A DNA stretch of 32,806 nt from Actinomycetota bacterium (GTDB lineage: Bacteria; Actinomycetota; Acidimicrobiia; Acidimicrobiales; Ilumatobacteraceae), in assembly GCA_030685215.1 (NCBI GenBank), contig JAUXQB010000106.1, positions 1 to 32,806 of the forward strand. The letters are read 5' to 3'. The translations under genes were made by a program, and so were the position numbers. The notes beneath the pieces are model-generated. The model was not told where the DNA came from, did no database searches, and saw only the letters and a list, made by a program, of their open reading frames with translations. Every line of letters starts with the position of its first letter. Within the stretch, counting starts at the first letter, position 1. Below, piece after piece: positions 1 to 6,065 of the stretch.

Positions 1-210
1 GCCACGGTCGAGGCACTGGCGTCGGCCATCACGGTGCCCTACCTGTCGCTGCACGGCATCGACCCCGGGCCGGACTACGGCGACTGGCTCACCCGTCTCG
101 TGCCCACCGCGACGGTGGAACTGTGGCCAGACCTCGGACACTACGTGCAGCTCGTCGAGCCCGACCGGTTCCTCGCTCGCCTCGCCGAGTTCGAGGCGGC
201 CGTTCGCTGA
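1..210 (+). CDS. alpha/beta hydrolase, C-terminal fragment
   Basis: The reading frame is open from the first base of the window and ends at TGA 208-210, so only the last 69 residues are visible. The fragment has the tail of an alpha/beta-hydrolase fold. A strand with PYLSLHGID is followed by an acidic residue, and the segment DLGHYVQLVEPDRF carries the histidine expected as the catalytic base, followed by the usual last helix FLARLAEFEAAV. The nucleophile serine lies outside the window, so the substrate cannot be named. The stop codon shares its last A with the ATG of the next gene (TGATG), which suggests translational coupling to the acyl-CoA enzyme downstream. Confidence 0.75.
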   Translation, partial: ATVEALASAITVPYLSLHGIDPGPDYGDWLTRLVPTATVELWPDLGHYVQLVEPDRFLARLAEFEAAVR

Positions 211-989
211 TGGCAGATCTGCTCGTGTCGGTCGCGGGAGCGGTCGGCACCATCACGCTGCATCGCCCGAGCAAGCGCAACGCGGTCACGTTCGACATGT
301 GGGTGGCGCTCGACGCCGCAGTGCGTTCGTTGGCCGCCGACCCCGGCGTGCGCGTCGTCGTGCTCCGTGGCGAGGGCGACCACTTCTGCGCGGGCGCCGA
401 CATCACCGAGCTGCTGGCCGAGCGCCCGGCAGGCACCGCGTCGTTCATGGACGTGAACATGGCGGCCGAGCACGCGTTGGCGACGCTGCCCAAGCCGGTC
501 ATCGCAGTGGTGCAGGGAGATTGCATCGGCGGCGGTTGCGCGCTCGCGATCGACTGCGACCTGCGCATCGCCACCGCCGACTCACGCTTCGGCATCACGC
601 CCGCGAAGCTGGGCATCGTCTACCCGCCGGCCTCGCTCGAACGCGCGGTGCGGCTGCTCGGCCCGGCGGCCAAGCGCCTGCTGTACACCGGTGAGCTGTT
701 CGACGCGGCGGAGGCGCAGCGCATCGGGCTGGTCGACGAGGTGCTGCCCGCCGACGAGATCGAGGCCCGCGTGGCCGAGCTGTGCGCCACCCTCGCTGAG
801 CGATCGCTGCTCACGCAGGCGGCCACGAAGCAGATGATCGCCGCGATCACCGAGCATGGTGTGGTGTCGGCCGAGCTCGCCGACACCTGGGCGCGCGAGG
901 TCACCGTCTCCGGCGAGATGGCCGAAGGCGTGGCCGCCTTCGTCGAGCGTCGAGCGCCGCGGTTCCCTTGGCGTTCGCCACACGTCTGA
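210..989 (+). CDS. enoyl-CoA hydratase/isomerase (crotonase) family protein
   Basis: This is a 259-residue crotonase-fold protein, the usual length for the family. The oxyanion-hole segments are clear: HFCAGADI near residues 58-65 and GDCIGGGCALA near residues 104-114, followed by DCDLRIAT. The start at 210 is chosen because homology begins at MADLLVSV and the ATG overlaps the preceding stop; the frame stays open further upstream, but that stretch does not look like crotonase. In hydratases two catalytic glutamates follow the second oxyanion loop (a PE-x-x-LG motif and a GG-x-x-R/L stretch). Here the region reads FGITPAKLGIVYPPASLERA, and neither glutamate is in its usual place. The enzyme binds acyl-CoA with good confidence, but it may be an isomerase, decarboxylase or hydrolase rather than a hydratase. 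Confidence 0.85.
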   Translation: MADLLVSVAGAVGTITLHRPSKRNAVTFDMWVALDAAVRSLAADPGVRVVVLRGEGDHFCAGADITELLAERPAGTASFMDVNMAAEHALATLPKPVIAVVQGDCIGGGCALAIDCDLRIATADSRFGITPAKLGIVYPPASLERAVRLLGPAAKRLLYTGELFDAAEAQRIGLVDEVLPADEIEARVAELCATLAERSLLTQAATKQMIAAITEHGVVSAELADTWAREVTVSGEMAEGVAAFVERRAPRFPWRSPHV

Positions 990-1022
990 TCGGCTCCTCG
1001 AGCAGGCGCGGCGGGCGGTGCG

Positions 1023-1258
1023 GATGCATGCGTGCGGGTTCCGTCACGTGTGTTCGATTTCGATGCAACCTCGACGGCCGATTCCACCCGTTGTCGTCGG
1101 CGCCTTCCGCAACCACGGACATGACCGTGGGGGCGGCATACCTGCCGGTGCACACGAGGCGTCGCTGCGCGCGACGAACGTTGGCCGATCGGCGGCCACA
1201 CGTCCGTGCGCGCGAATTCGAAATCGAACACACACGACGAAGGCCACATGCATGCATG
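1023..1258. repeat. large imperfect inverted repeat filling the gap 990-1288
   Basis: The 299 bases between 989 and 1289 hold no ordinary gene. The arms 1023-1063 and 1218-1258 are reverse complements at 33 of 41 positions, with 16 identical consecutive positions at their inner ends (GTGTGTTCGATTTCGA at 1048-1063). Near the centre is a small hairpin, CCACGG at 1113-1118 paired with CCGTGG at 1125-1130. Read inward, each arm encodes a similar peptide start: MHACGFRHVCSIS from ATG 1024 on the plus strand and MHACGLRRVCSIS from ATG 1257 on the minus strand. No transposase is present. It could be a non-autonomous palindromic element, a pair of leader peptides, or a structured RNA. Confidence 0.7.
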
Positions 1259-1288
1259 CGTTCCGCCTGTCGTTCGTGGACCTGGTGG

Positions 1289-1669
1289 TCAGTCGTAGAT
1301 GTCGGGGTGGTCGAGCGGGTGGTGCAGCCAGCTGATCATCTGGCGCAGCTGATGGAACGCGGCGACGCGAGCCTGGTCGTCGCCGGTGGCCTCGGCCTCG
1401 GTGCACACGGCCTGCAACCGGCGGGTCATCGTCGGGCCCAGCTCGAGCAACCCTCCGGCGCCCTCGCTCGCCCATCGCGCCAGCACGTAGCGCACGATGG
1501 CGCCTTCGGGAACGTCGACCGCCGTCGACAACCCGCGGATCGTTCGCATCGGGTCGGTTCGCGAGTAGAGCGCGATGTCGGCCTTCAGGTTCGCGTCCTT
1601 GTCGTCGTCGGGCCACGGGCCCTGCCAGCGGGTGAGATGCACCACCGGCTCGTCGTCTGATCCGTGCAT
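1289..1669 (-). CDS. conserved hypothetical protein (DUF6027-like?)
   Basis: This is a 126-residue soluble protein starting MHGSDDEPVV and ending HHPLDHPDIYD. It has no signal peptide or membrane segment. It is rich in acidic residues near the N-terminus, with a tryptophan-containing motif TRWQGPWPDDD, then predicted helices around residues 30-105 (IRGLSTAVDVP, AIVRYVLARWASEG). The compact helical centre could be a small DNA- or protein-binding domain. It recalls small actinobacterial proteins of the DUF6027 kind, but I hold that only loosely. The ATG at 1669 is chosen over an in-frame TTG at 1678 because a TAGGTT hexamer (1677-1682) lies seven bases upstream, as in leaderless genes elsewhere in the window. 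It lies just after the XRE-cupin regulator. Confidence 0.65.
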   Translation of the reverse strand: MHGSDDEPVVHLTRWQGPWPDDDKDANLKADIALYSRTDPMRTIRGLSTAVDVPEGAIVRYVLARWASEGAGGLLELGPTMTRRLQAVCTEAEATGDDQARVAAFHQLRQMISWLHHPLDHPDIYD

Positions 1670-1676
1670 GGCGGTC

Positions 1677-1682
1677 AACCTA
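1677..1682 (-). promoter_or_regulatory. candidate -10 element for a leaderless mRNA
   Basis: On the minus strand the hexamer TAGGTT stands seven bases before ATG 1669 and overlaps the TAG stop of the regulator gene. It fits the TANNNT pattern of actinobacterial -10 elements at the spacing that puts the transcription start at or next to the start codon. No convincing -35 was seen, and the short gap also allows simple read-through from upstream. Confidence 0.35.
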
Positions 1683-2267
1683 CGCGCTGTGCGTGGGGTG
1701 ATGGCAGGCCTCGTGCTGCGTCTCGACGAGCAGCACCCGAGCCGACGCGCCGAGCGCCGAGCGGTAGCGGTGCGGCGACGCGGCGGGGTAGGAGAGGAAG
1801 TCGCCGGTGGCCATCGTGGTGCGCACGTCGCCCACCTCCACCTCGATCGGCCCGGCGATCACGTACAGCGCCTCGTACCCGTCGTGCTGCCACGGCTCCA
1901 TGAACTCGGTGGCCAGGCCGACGAGCTCGATGACGTGGAACGGTGCGTCGCCGGGCAGCAGCAGTCGTCGCAGCGACTCGCCGTGGGTGTCGATGCTGGT
2001 GACCGTCGGGTCGTCGGCCGCGACCAGCGACGGCCCGGAGAGGGGCGAGGCGCCGCTGAACAGCGCCTGCGGGGTGGTCTGCAGCGCGGTGGCGATGCGG
2101 TAGAGCGACTGCATCGACGGGCGTGCGCGCCCGTTCTCCACCTGTGACAGGAACGGTTGTGACAGCTCGCTGCGCTCGGCCAGCGCCACCAGCGTGAGCG
2201 AGTTCGACAGCCGGCGGGTGCGGATGGCCTGACCCAGTGACTCCCAGCGCTCGACGGGGTCGTTCAC
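1680..2267 (-). CDS. XRE-family transcriptional regulator with C-terminal cupin
   Basis: This 195-residue protein has a lambda-repressor-like helix-turn-helix at about residues 9-65. The recognition part SQPFLSQVENGRARPS is typical of XRE proteins. A single cupin barrel follows at about residues 115-185 (PWQHDGYEALYVIAG, then GDFLSYPAASPHRY). Such HTH-cupin proteins usually sense a small molecule and control neighbouring catabolic genes. The start is GTG 2267, whose GTGA overlaps the stop of the luciferase-like gene, so the two are translationally coupled. The gene order monooxygenase-regulator, together with the palindrome upstream of the monooxygenase, makes autoregulation a reasonable inference. 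The ligand is unknown. Confidence 0.88.
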   Translation of the reverse strand: MNDPVERWESLGQAIRTRRLSNSLTLVALAERSELSQPFLSQVENGRARPSMQSLYRIATALQTTPQALFSGASPLSGPSLVAADDPTVTSIDTHGESLRRLLLPGDAPFHVIELVGLATEFMEPWQHDGYEALYVIAGPIEVEVGDVRTTMATGDFLSYPAASPHRYRSALGASARVLLVETQHEACHHPTHSA

Positions 2268-3424
2268 GACACCAGCGGCATCACTTCGTTGGCGAAGCGG
2301 TCCATCTGCTCGATCGCCTTCGAGTAGGGGTCGCCGATGAGGTGCGGGAAGACGGTGAGGTTCTCGATGCCGAGCAGGTCCTTCAGCTCCTGCACCTGTG
2401 CGGCGACGCCCTCGACGGTGCCGACGAGGATGGTGCGCTGCTTCATGGACTCCTCGAGCGTGGGGATGAGGCCCGGCTGCACCGGCTTGCCGTCGTCGCC
2501 CATGTAGCCGCGGCTCCAGCCGTAGGGGCCGAGGAACTTCCAGAACTCGTCGTGCCCGTCGCGGGCGGTGCGCATCGCGTCCTCGTGCGTGTCTTCCACG
2601 CGCACGCTCACCACCAGCATCCGCTTGCCGCCACGGCTGAGGCTGCTGTGCTGGTACTGCTCGTGCAGTTCGCCGTAGCGGTCCCACATGCGCTTGATGA
2701 ACGCGGGGTTCTGGTTCCAGAACACGGCGCCGTGGTCGACGGTGGGCACGTACTCGACGGTGGGCGGGCTGGTGACGGCCTGCCAGATCTCGTAGGGGAA
2801 GATGGGTCGCGGCACGAGCGTGAGGTGCTGCACGGTCTCGCCGCGGTCGGGGATGCCGGGCTGCGGCAGCTGGAAGAACTTGCCGCTGAACGAGAAGCGA
2901 TCGTTGGCGAGCGCGGTGCGGATGATCTCCATCGACTCCTCGAAGTACTCGCGGTTGCGCGTGTCGTCGGCCGCCTGGTCGGGGTTGTCGTGCGACCCGA
3001 TGGAGATGTGCTGCTCGTTGAGGTGGAGGATCTCGCGCGGCACCGTGCCACGACCGACACCGAGGATGCCGCGCCCGCCGCTGAGGTTGTGCATGGTGGC
3101 GAAGTCCTCCGCCAGCCGCAGCGGGTTCCACTGCGGCACCACGTTGAACATCGTGCCGAGGCGGATGCGCTCGGTGCGTGCCGCGATCCACGTGTTGAGC
3201 TGGATGCCGTTGGGGATGACCTCGTAGCCCTCGTACTGGAAGTGGTGCTCGGTGGTCCAGAAGCTGTCGTAGCCCAACCGGTCGGCAGCGACGGCCGCGT
3301 CGACGTACTTCAGCGTCGCGTCCCAGCAGGCCGCGTTGTCGTAGTACCGGTCCATCGGGTTGGGGGCACCCGCCCCCGCGTCGGTCATCTCGACACCACC
3401 GAAGAAGAACGCTCCCAGTTTCAT
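2264..3424 (-). CDS. luciferase-like (LLM class) flavin-dependent monooxygenase
   Basis: This 386-residue protein belongs to the bacterial luciferase-like TIM-barrel family, which uses FMN or F420. It starts MKLGAFFFGG. Signatures include YDSFWTTEHHF, the strand TERIRLGTMFNVVPQWNPLRLAEDFATMHNL split by loops, and the nucleotide-binding GGRGILGVGRG. The start at 3424 is preferred over an in-frame ATG at 3430 because GGGAG lies seven bases before it, against one base for the other. The stop overlaps the regulator's GTG. The MFS gene lies 70 bases upstream on the same strand, suggesting uptake and oxidation of one compound, perhaps a hydrocarbon, terpenoid or aromatic. The substrate cannot be read from sequence. 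Confidence 0.88.
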   Translation of the reverse strand: MKLGAFFFGGVEMTDAGAGAPNPMDRYYDNAACWDATLKYVDAAVAADRLGYDSFWTTEHHFQYEGYEVIPNGIQLNTWIAARTERIRLGTMFNVVPQWNPLRLAEDFATMHNLSGGRGILGVGRGTVPREILHLNEQHISIGSHDNPDQAADDTRNREYFEESMEIIRTALANDRFSFSGKFFQLPQPGIPDRGETVQHLTLVPRPIFPYEIWQAVTSPPTVEYVPTVDHGAVFWNQNPAFIKRMWDRYGELHEQYQHSSLSRGGKRMLVVSVRVEDTHEDAMRTARDGHDEFWKFLGPYGWSRGYMGDDGKPVQPGLIPTLEESMKQRTILVGTVEGVAAQVQELKDLLGIENLTVFPHLIGDPYSKAIEQMDRFANEVMPLVS

Positions 3425-3465
3425 GCACATGCTCCCTGTCCGACACGAATGTGACTGCCGGACGG

Positions 3466-3494
3466 ACAGTACCAGAGTATTGATGTAGTCAATA
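3466..3494 (-). promoter_or_regulatory. candidate promoter and operator for the monooxygenase-regulator pair
   Basis: The gap between the MFS stop and the monooxygenase start holds a perfect inverted repeat, TATTGA (3478-3483) and TCAATA (3489-3494), separated by five bases. On the minus strand TTGACT (3487-3492) can serve as a -35 and TACTGT (3466-3471) as a -10, with a short 15-base spacer. The palindrome covers the putative -35, so a bound repressor would block RNA polymerase. A second inverted repeat, CTGTCCG (3436-3442) with CGGACAG (3463-3469), lies between the promoter and the start codon. The XRE-cupin protein is the obvious candidate to bind one of them. Confidence 0.5.
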
Positions 3495-4649
3495 TCACCG
3501 GCGTGAACGCTGTGTGAACGCGCCGATCGCGGCGAGCACGGGCACCACCAGGATCGCCCAGCGCAGGCCGACCGCGTCGGCGACCACACCGAGCACGAGC
3601 GGGCCGACCGTGACCGCGACACCAGACGCGAGTGCGCAGTACGCGCCGAGCGACACCGCGTCGAGCTGGTGGCCGGCGCGTCGGTAGAAGCGATCGACGG
3701 TGAGCGGGTACAGCGGCGCACCGCCGAAGCCGACCAACACGAGACCGAGCACCTTGAGCGGCAGTCCAGGGGCGAAGCACATCACCGCACCGCCGACGCC
3801 GATGACGACGAAGCTCCACGCGACGGTGGCGTCGCCCCACAGGCGCAGCAGCATCGGCAGCGCGAGGCGTGTGCCGAACATCATCACGCCGAACACGCTG
3901 GCGAGGATGGGTGCCAGACCCGACGAGGCGCCACCGACCTCGCGCAGGTAGGTGACGGCCCAGATGCCGACGGAGAACTCGGCGAGCACCCCGTTGACCA
4001 TGTGTGCCCACGGGACGAGCACCGAGCGGTCGCGAAAGTGCCGGAGTGAGAACGAGCCGGTGCGCTCGCCGTCGGGGATCGGTACGGGCCACGCGACCAC
4101 GACGAGTGCGATGGTGAAGACGGTGGTGAGCAACAGGTACGGCGGACGCCACGACCAGCCGAGGGTGAGCGCACCGCCCACCAGCAGGCTGAAGGCCACG
4201 CCCGACACGCCGGGCGCGCCGTTGACCGCGGCGAACGCTTCGGCGCGGTGGGGGCCGTGGTGGTCGCTGATCAGACCGGGCATCACCATCACCAGCAGGG
4301 CACCGCCGGCGCCCGAGAACGCCGTTCCGAGCAGCGTGACCGGCCAACTGGGACCGAGGCAGAACAGCACCACGCCACCGAACAAGCCCATCGCCGCCAA
4401 CTGCAGCACCGCCCGCCGGCCGATGCGGTCGACCACGCGCACGCCGAACATGCCGGCGAACAGCAGGCCGATGCCGAACGTGCTGCCGTGCAGTGCGGCG
4501 ACGACGCCGCTGATGGCGAACTCGTCGCGCAGTTCGCCGAGCACGACACCAACGCTGAGGCCGGCGACCAGCAGGCAGTATCCGAGCGCGGACGAGTAGG
4601 TGAGACGATCCCACCGGAAGGTGGTGGGGTGCTCGGCCGCGACAGTCAC
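3495..4649 (-). CDS. MFS transporter
   Basis: The protein has about 384 residues and twelve predicted membrane segments, beginning SALGYCLLVAGLSVGVVLGE. The cytoplasmic loop between helices 2 and 3, GVRVVDRIGRRAVLQ, is the classical MFS D-R-x-G-R-R motif. The second half contains PWAHMVNGVLAEFSVGIWA and a late loop YPLTVDRFYRRAG. The start is uncertain: GTG 4649 has a TACAAC hexamer seven bases upstream, while GTG 4655 is two codons earlier and an ATG at 4730 would add unlikely arginine-rich sequence. It is divergent from the sigma factor at 4733. The drug or metabolite moved is unknown; position next to the monooxygenase suggests uptake or export of its substrate. Confidence 0.85.
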   Translation of the reverse strand: MTVAAEHPTTFRWDRLTYSSALGYCLLVAGLSVGVVLGELRDEFAISGVVAALHGSTFGIGLLFAGMFGVRVVDRIGRRAVLQLAAMGLFGGVVLFCLGPSWPVTLLGTAFSGAGGALLVMVMPGLISDHHGPHRAEAFAAVNGAPGVSGVAFSLLVGGALTLGWSWRPPYLLLTTVFTIALVVVAWPVPIPDGERTGSFSLRHFRDRSVLVPWAHMVNGVLAEFSVGIWAVTYLREVGGASSGLAPILASVFGVMMFGTRLALPMLLRLWGDATVAWSFVVIGVGGAVMCFAPGLPLKVLGLVLVGFGGAPLYPLTVDRFYRRAGHQLDAVSLGAYCALASGVAVTVGPLVLGVVADAVGLRWAILVVPVLAAIGAFTQRSRR

Positions 4650-4706
4650 CCGCACAGTTGTACCAACACGACGGCATCGAACTGGCGCGGATTGTCTGAA
4701 AGGATC

Positions 4707-4736
4707 GGGGAGGTGCCGGACATGGACCACACATGA
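4707..4736 (+). other. Shine-Dalgarno plus four-codon leader ORF overlapping the sigma factor start
   Basis: A strong ribosome-binding sequence GGGGAGGT (4707-4714) is seven bases before ATG 4722. That ATG opens a four-codon frame, Met-Asp-His-Thr, ending in TGA 4734-4736. The stop overlaps the ATG of the sigma factor (4733-4735) as ATGA. The sigma factor's own ATG lies 18 bases from the ribosome-binding sequence, too far for direct use. Translation of the sigma factor therefore probably depends on re-initiation after the tiny ORF. Confidence 0.55.
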
Positions 4737-5308
4737 GCCGTGGGCGAGCAGTCACCTCCGCCGTCGACCTCGACCGGCGCGCCCGTTTCGAGGCGCTGTT
4801 CCGTGAGGTCTACGAACCGTTGCAGACGTATGCGCGCCGCCGTACCGACCGCGCGTCGGCCGACGACGTGGTCGCCGAGGCGCTGCTGGTGCTCTGGCGC
4901 CGGCTGGATCAGGTGCCCCCCGAACTGGCGTTGCCGTGGAGCTACGGCGTCGCACGACGCTGCCTCGCGAACCAGCGGCGCGGCAAGCACCGCCGCGACG
5001 CACTCTCCGACCGGTTGATGGCCGAACGGCCGGATGTCGCCGGTCTCGACGCGGTGCCCGGCCTCGAACACGACGACGAGTTGGAGGCCGCGCTGGCCGA
5101 CCTCGCCGCCGACGACCGCGAGATCCTTCGGCTGTGGGCGTGGGAGCAACTGCAGCCGAAGGAGATCGCGGTCGTGCTCGACATCAGCCCCAATGCCGCG
5201 GCGATCCGCGTGCACCGGTCCAAGCAGCGTCTCGGTGAGGCGATGCAACGAAAGAGTGCCGCCCGTGGTGGACACACATCGGTTGGACACGCCAAGGAGG
5301 CACCGTGA
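4733..5308 (+). CDS. ECF-type RNA polymerase sigma factor
   Basis: This is a 191-residue sigma-70 family protein with only regions 2 and 4, the ECF arrangement. Region 2 covers about residues 12-60 (FREVYEPLQTYARRRT, then ADDVVAEALLVLWRRL). Region 4 covers about residues 115-165 (LADLAADDREILRLWAWEQL, then PKEIAVVLDISPNAAAIRV). It is followed by an overlapping GTGA start of a membrane protein, the usual arrangement of a sigma factor and its anti-sigma factor. No clear ECF-type GGAAC/CGTC promoter was found upstream, so autoregulation is not shown. The trigger and the genes controlled are unknown. Confidence 0.9.
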   Translation: MSRGRAVTSAVDLDRRARFEALFREVYEPLQTYARRRTDRASADDVVAEALLVLWRRLDQVPPELALPWSYGVARRCLANQRRGKHRRDALSDRLMAERPDVAGLDAVPGLEHDDELEAALADLAADDREILRLWAWEQLQPKEIAVVLDISPNAAAIRVHRSKQRLGEAMQRKSAARGGHTSVGHAKEAP

Positions 5309-5940
5309 ACGACGAGGAACTGCAGCAACGACTTCGCCGCATCGACCCTGCCGCCGGCGTGCCCATCGAACCCCCCACCGGCCCACGCGCCGCTGCACTG
5401 ATGGAGCACATCATGAACACCCCCTTCCCGACGGTCGAGACCGTCGAACCGCACCCCGCCGAGCTGCGGCCCGCCGGCCGTCCGGCTCGCCGCTGGTCGA
5501 AGTTCCTCCTCGCCGGAGGTGCCGCACTCGCACTCGCGGGTGGCGCCGCCCTGGCCCTCGGTGGGAACGACGACGGCGGCGGTACCGCCTCCAGCGTCGA
5601 GTTCTCGCTGGGCGAGACGGCCAGCCCCTCGATGGGCATGTGCCTGCCGGTCACCGACTACGTGCCCGCGCCCGACCTGGCCGGGTTCCGGGGCGTGGTC
5701 ACCTCGGTCGGCAACGGCACGGTCACCCTCGACGTCAGCTCGTGGTACGCCGGCGGCGATGCCGATCAGGTGGTGCTGTCGACGGCCGACCTCGGCCTGG
5801 TGGCGCTCGACGGCATCGAGTTCGTCCAGGGCGGCGAGTACCTCGTGGCCGTGCTCGACGGCCAGGTGCTCACCTGCGGCCTCAGCGGGCCGGCCGATCC
5901 GGTGCTCGCCGGCATCTACGACGGCTGGTTCGCCGGCTGA
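5305..5940 (+). CDS. one-pass membrane protein, probable anti-sigma factor
   Basis: This 211-residue protein has a charged N-terminal region (about residues 1-68), one membrane segment (FLLAGGAALALAGGAALALGG, about residues 71-91) and an outer domain of about 120 residues with two cysteines (MCLPVTDY and LTCGLSG). The start is GTG 5305, with AAGGAGG at 5294-5300 and a four-base overlap with the sigma gene. Position and topology suggest an anti-sigma factor. The H-x-x-x-C-x-x-C zinc anti-sigma motif is absent and no known anti-sigma domain is recognised, so the role is inferred. The outer domain is beta-rich (GFRGVVTSVGNGTVTLDV) and may be the sensor. Confidence 0.7.
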   Translation: MNDEELQQRLRRIDPAAGVPIEPPTGPRAAALMEHIMNTPFPTVETVEPHPAELRPAGRPARRWSKFLLAGGAALALAGGAALALGGNDDGGGTASSVEFSLGETASPSMGMCLPVTDYVPAPDLAGFRGVVTSVGNGTVTLDVSSWYAGGDADQVVLSTADLGLVALDGIEFVQGGEYLVAVLDGQVLTCGLSGPADPVLAGIYDGWFAG

Positions 5941-5982
5941 TCCCAGCCGCAACATCAGCCACCCGGATCCTCCCCGGAAGTC

Positions 5983-6014
5983 GGCGGTGGAGCTGCATGC
6001 CCAGCTCCACCGCC
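5983..6014 (+). terminator. strong hairpin, probable intrinsic terminator
   Basis: GGCGGTGGAGCTG (5983-5995) pairs perfectly over 13 bases with 6002-6014 around a six-base loop, starting 43 bases after the anti-sigma gene stop. No T-tract follows, which is common for actinobacterial terminators. It separates the sigma unit from the HyuA-like gene. Confidence 0.75.
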
Positions 6015-6053
6015 CGGCTTGCACGTGAGGGCTGGTTCCCGCGATGGCACTTG

Positions 6054-6059
6054 TAACGT
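6054..6059 (+). promoter_or_regulatory. candidate -10 element for a leaderless mRNA
   Basis: TAACGT ends six bases before ATG 6066, which would put the transcription start on or beside the A of the start codon. No Shine-Dalgarno sequence precedes this ATG. No good -35 was found. Confidence 0.5.
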
Positions 6060-6065
6060 GGCCCG

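Noticed and set aside
2237-3454. An open frame of about 400 codons antisense to the luciferase-like gene
   Set aside because: It is a mirror of the real gene, rich in Val, Asp, Glu and His, with no domain. The minus-strand gene has full family motifs and a ribosome-binding site.
4660-4732. ECF-type autoregulatory promoter before the sigma factor
   Set aside because: GAAC and GTCT elements are present, but only 11 bases apart, too short for a normal ECF promoter.
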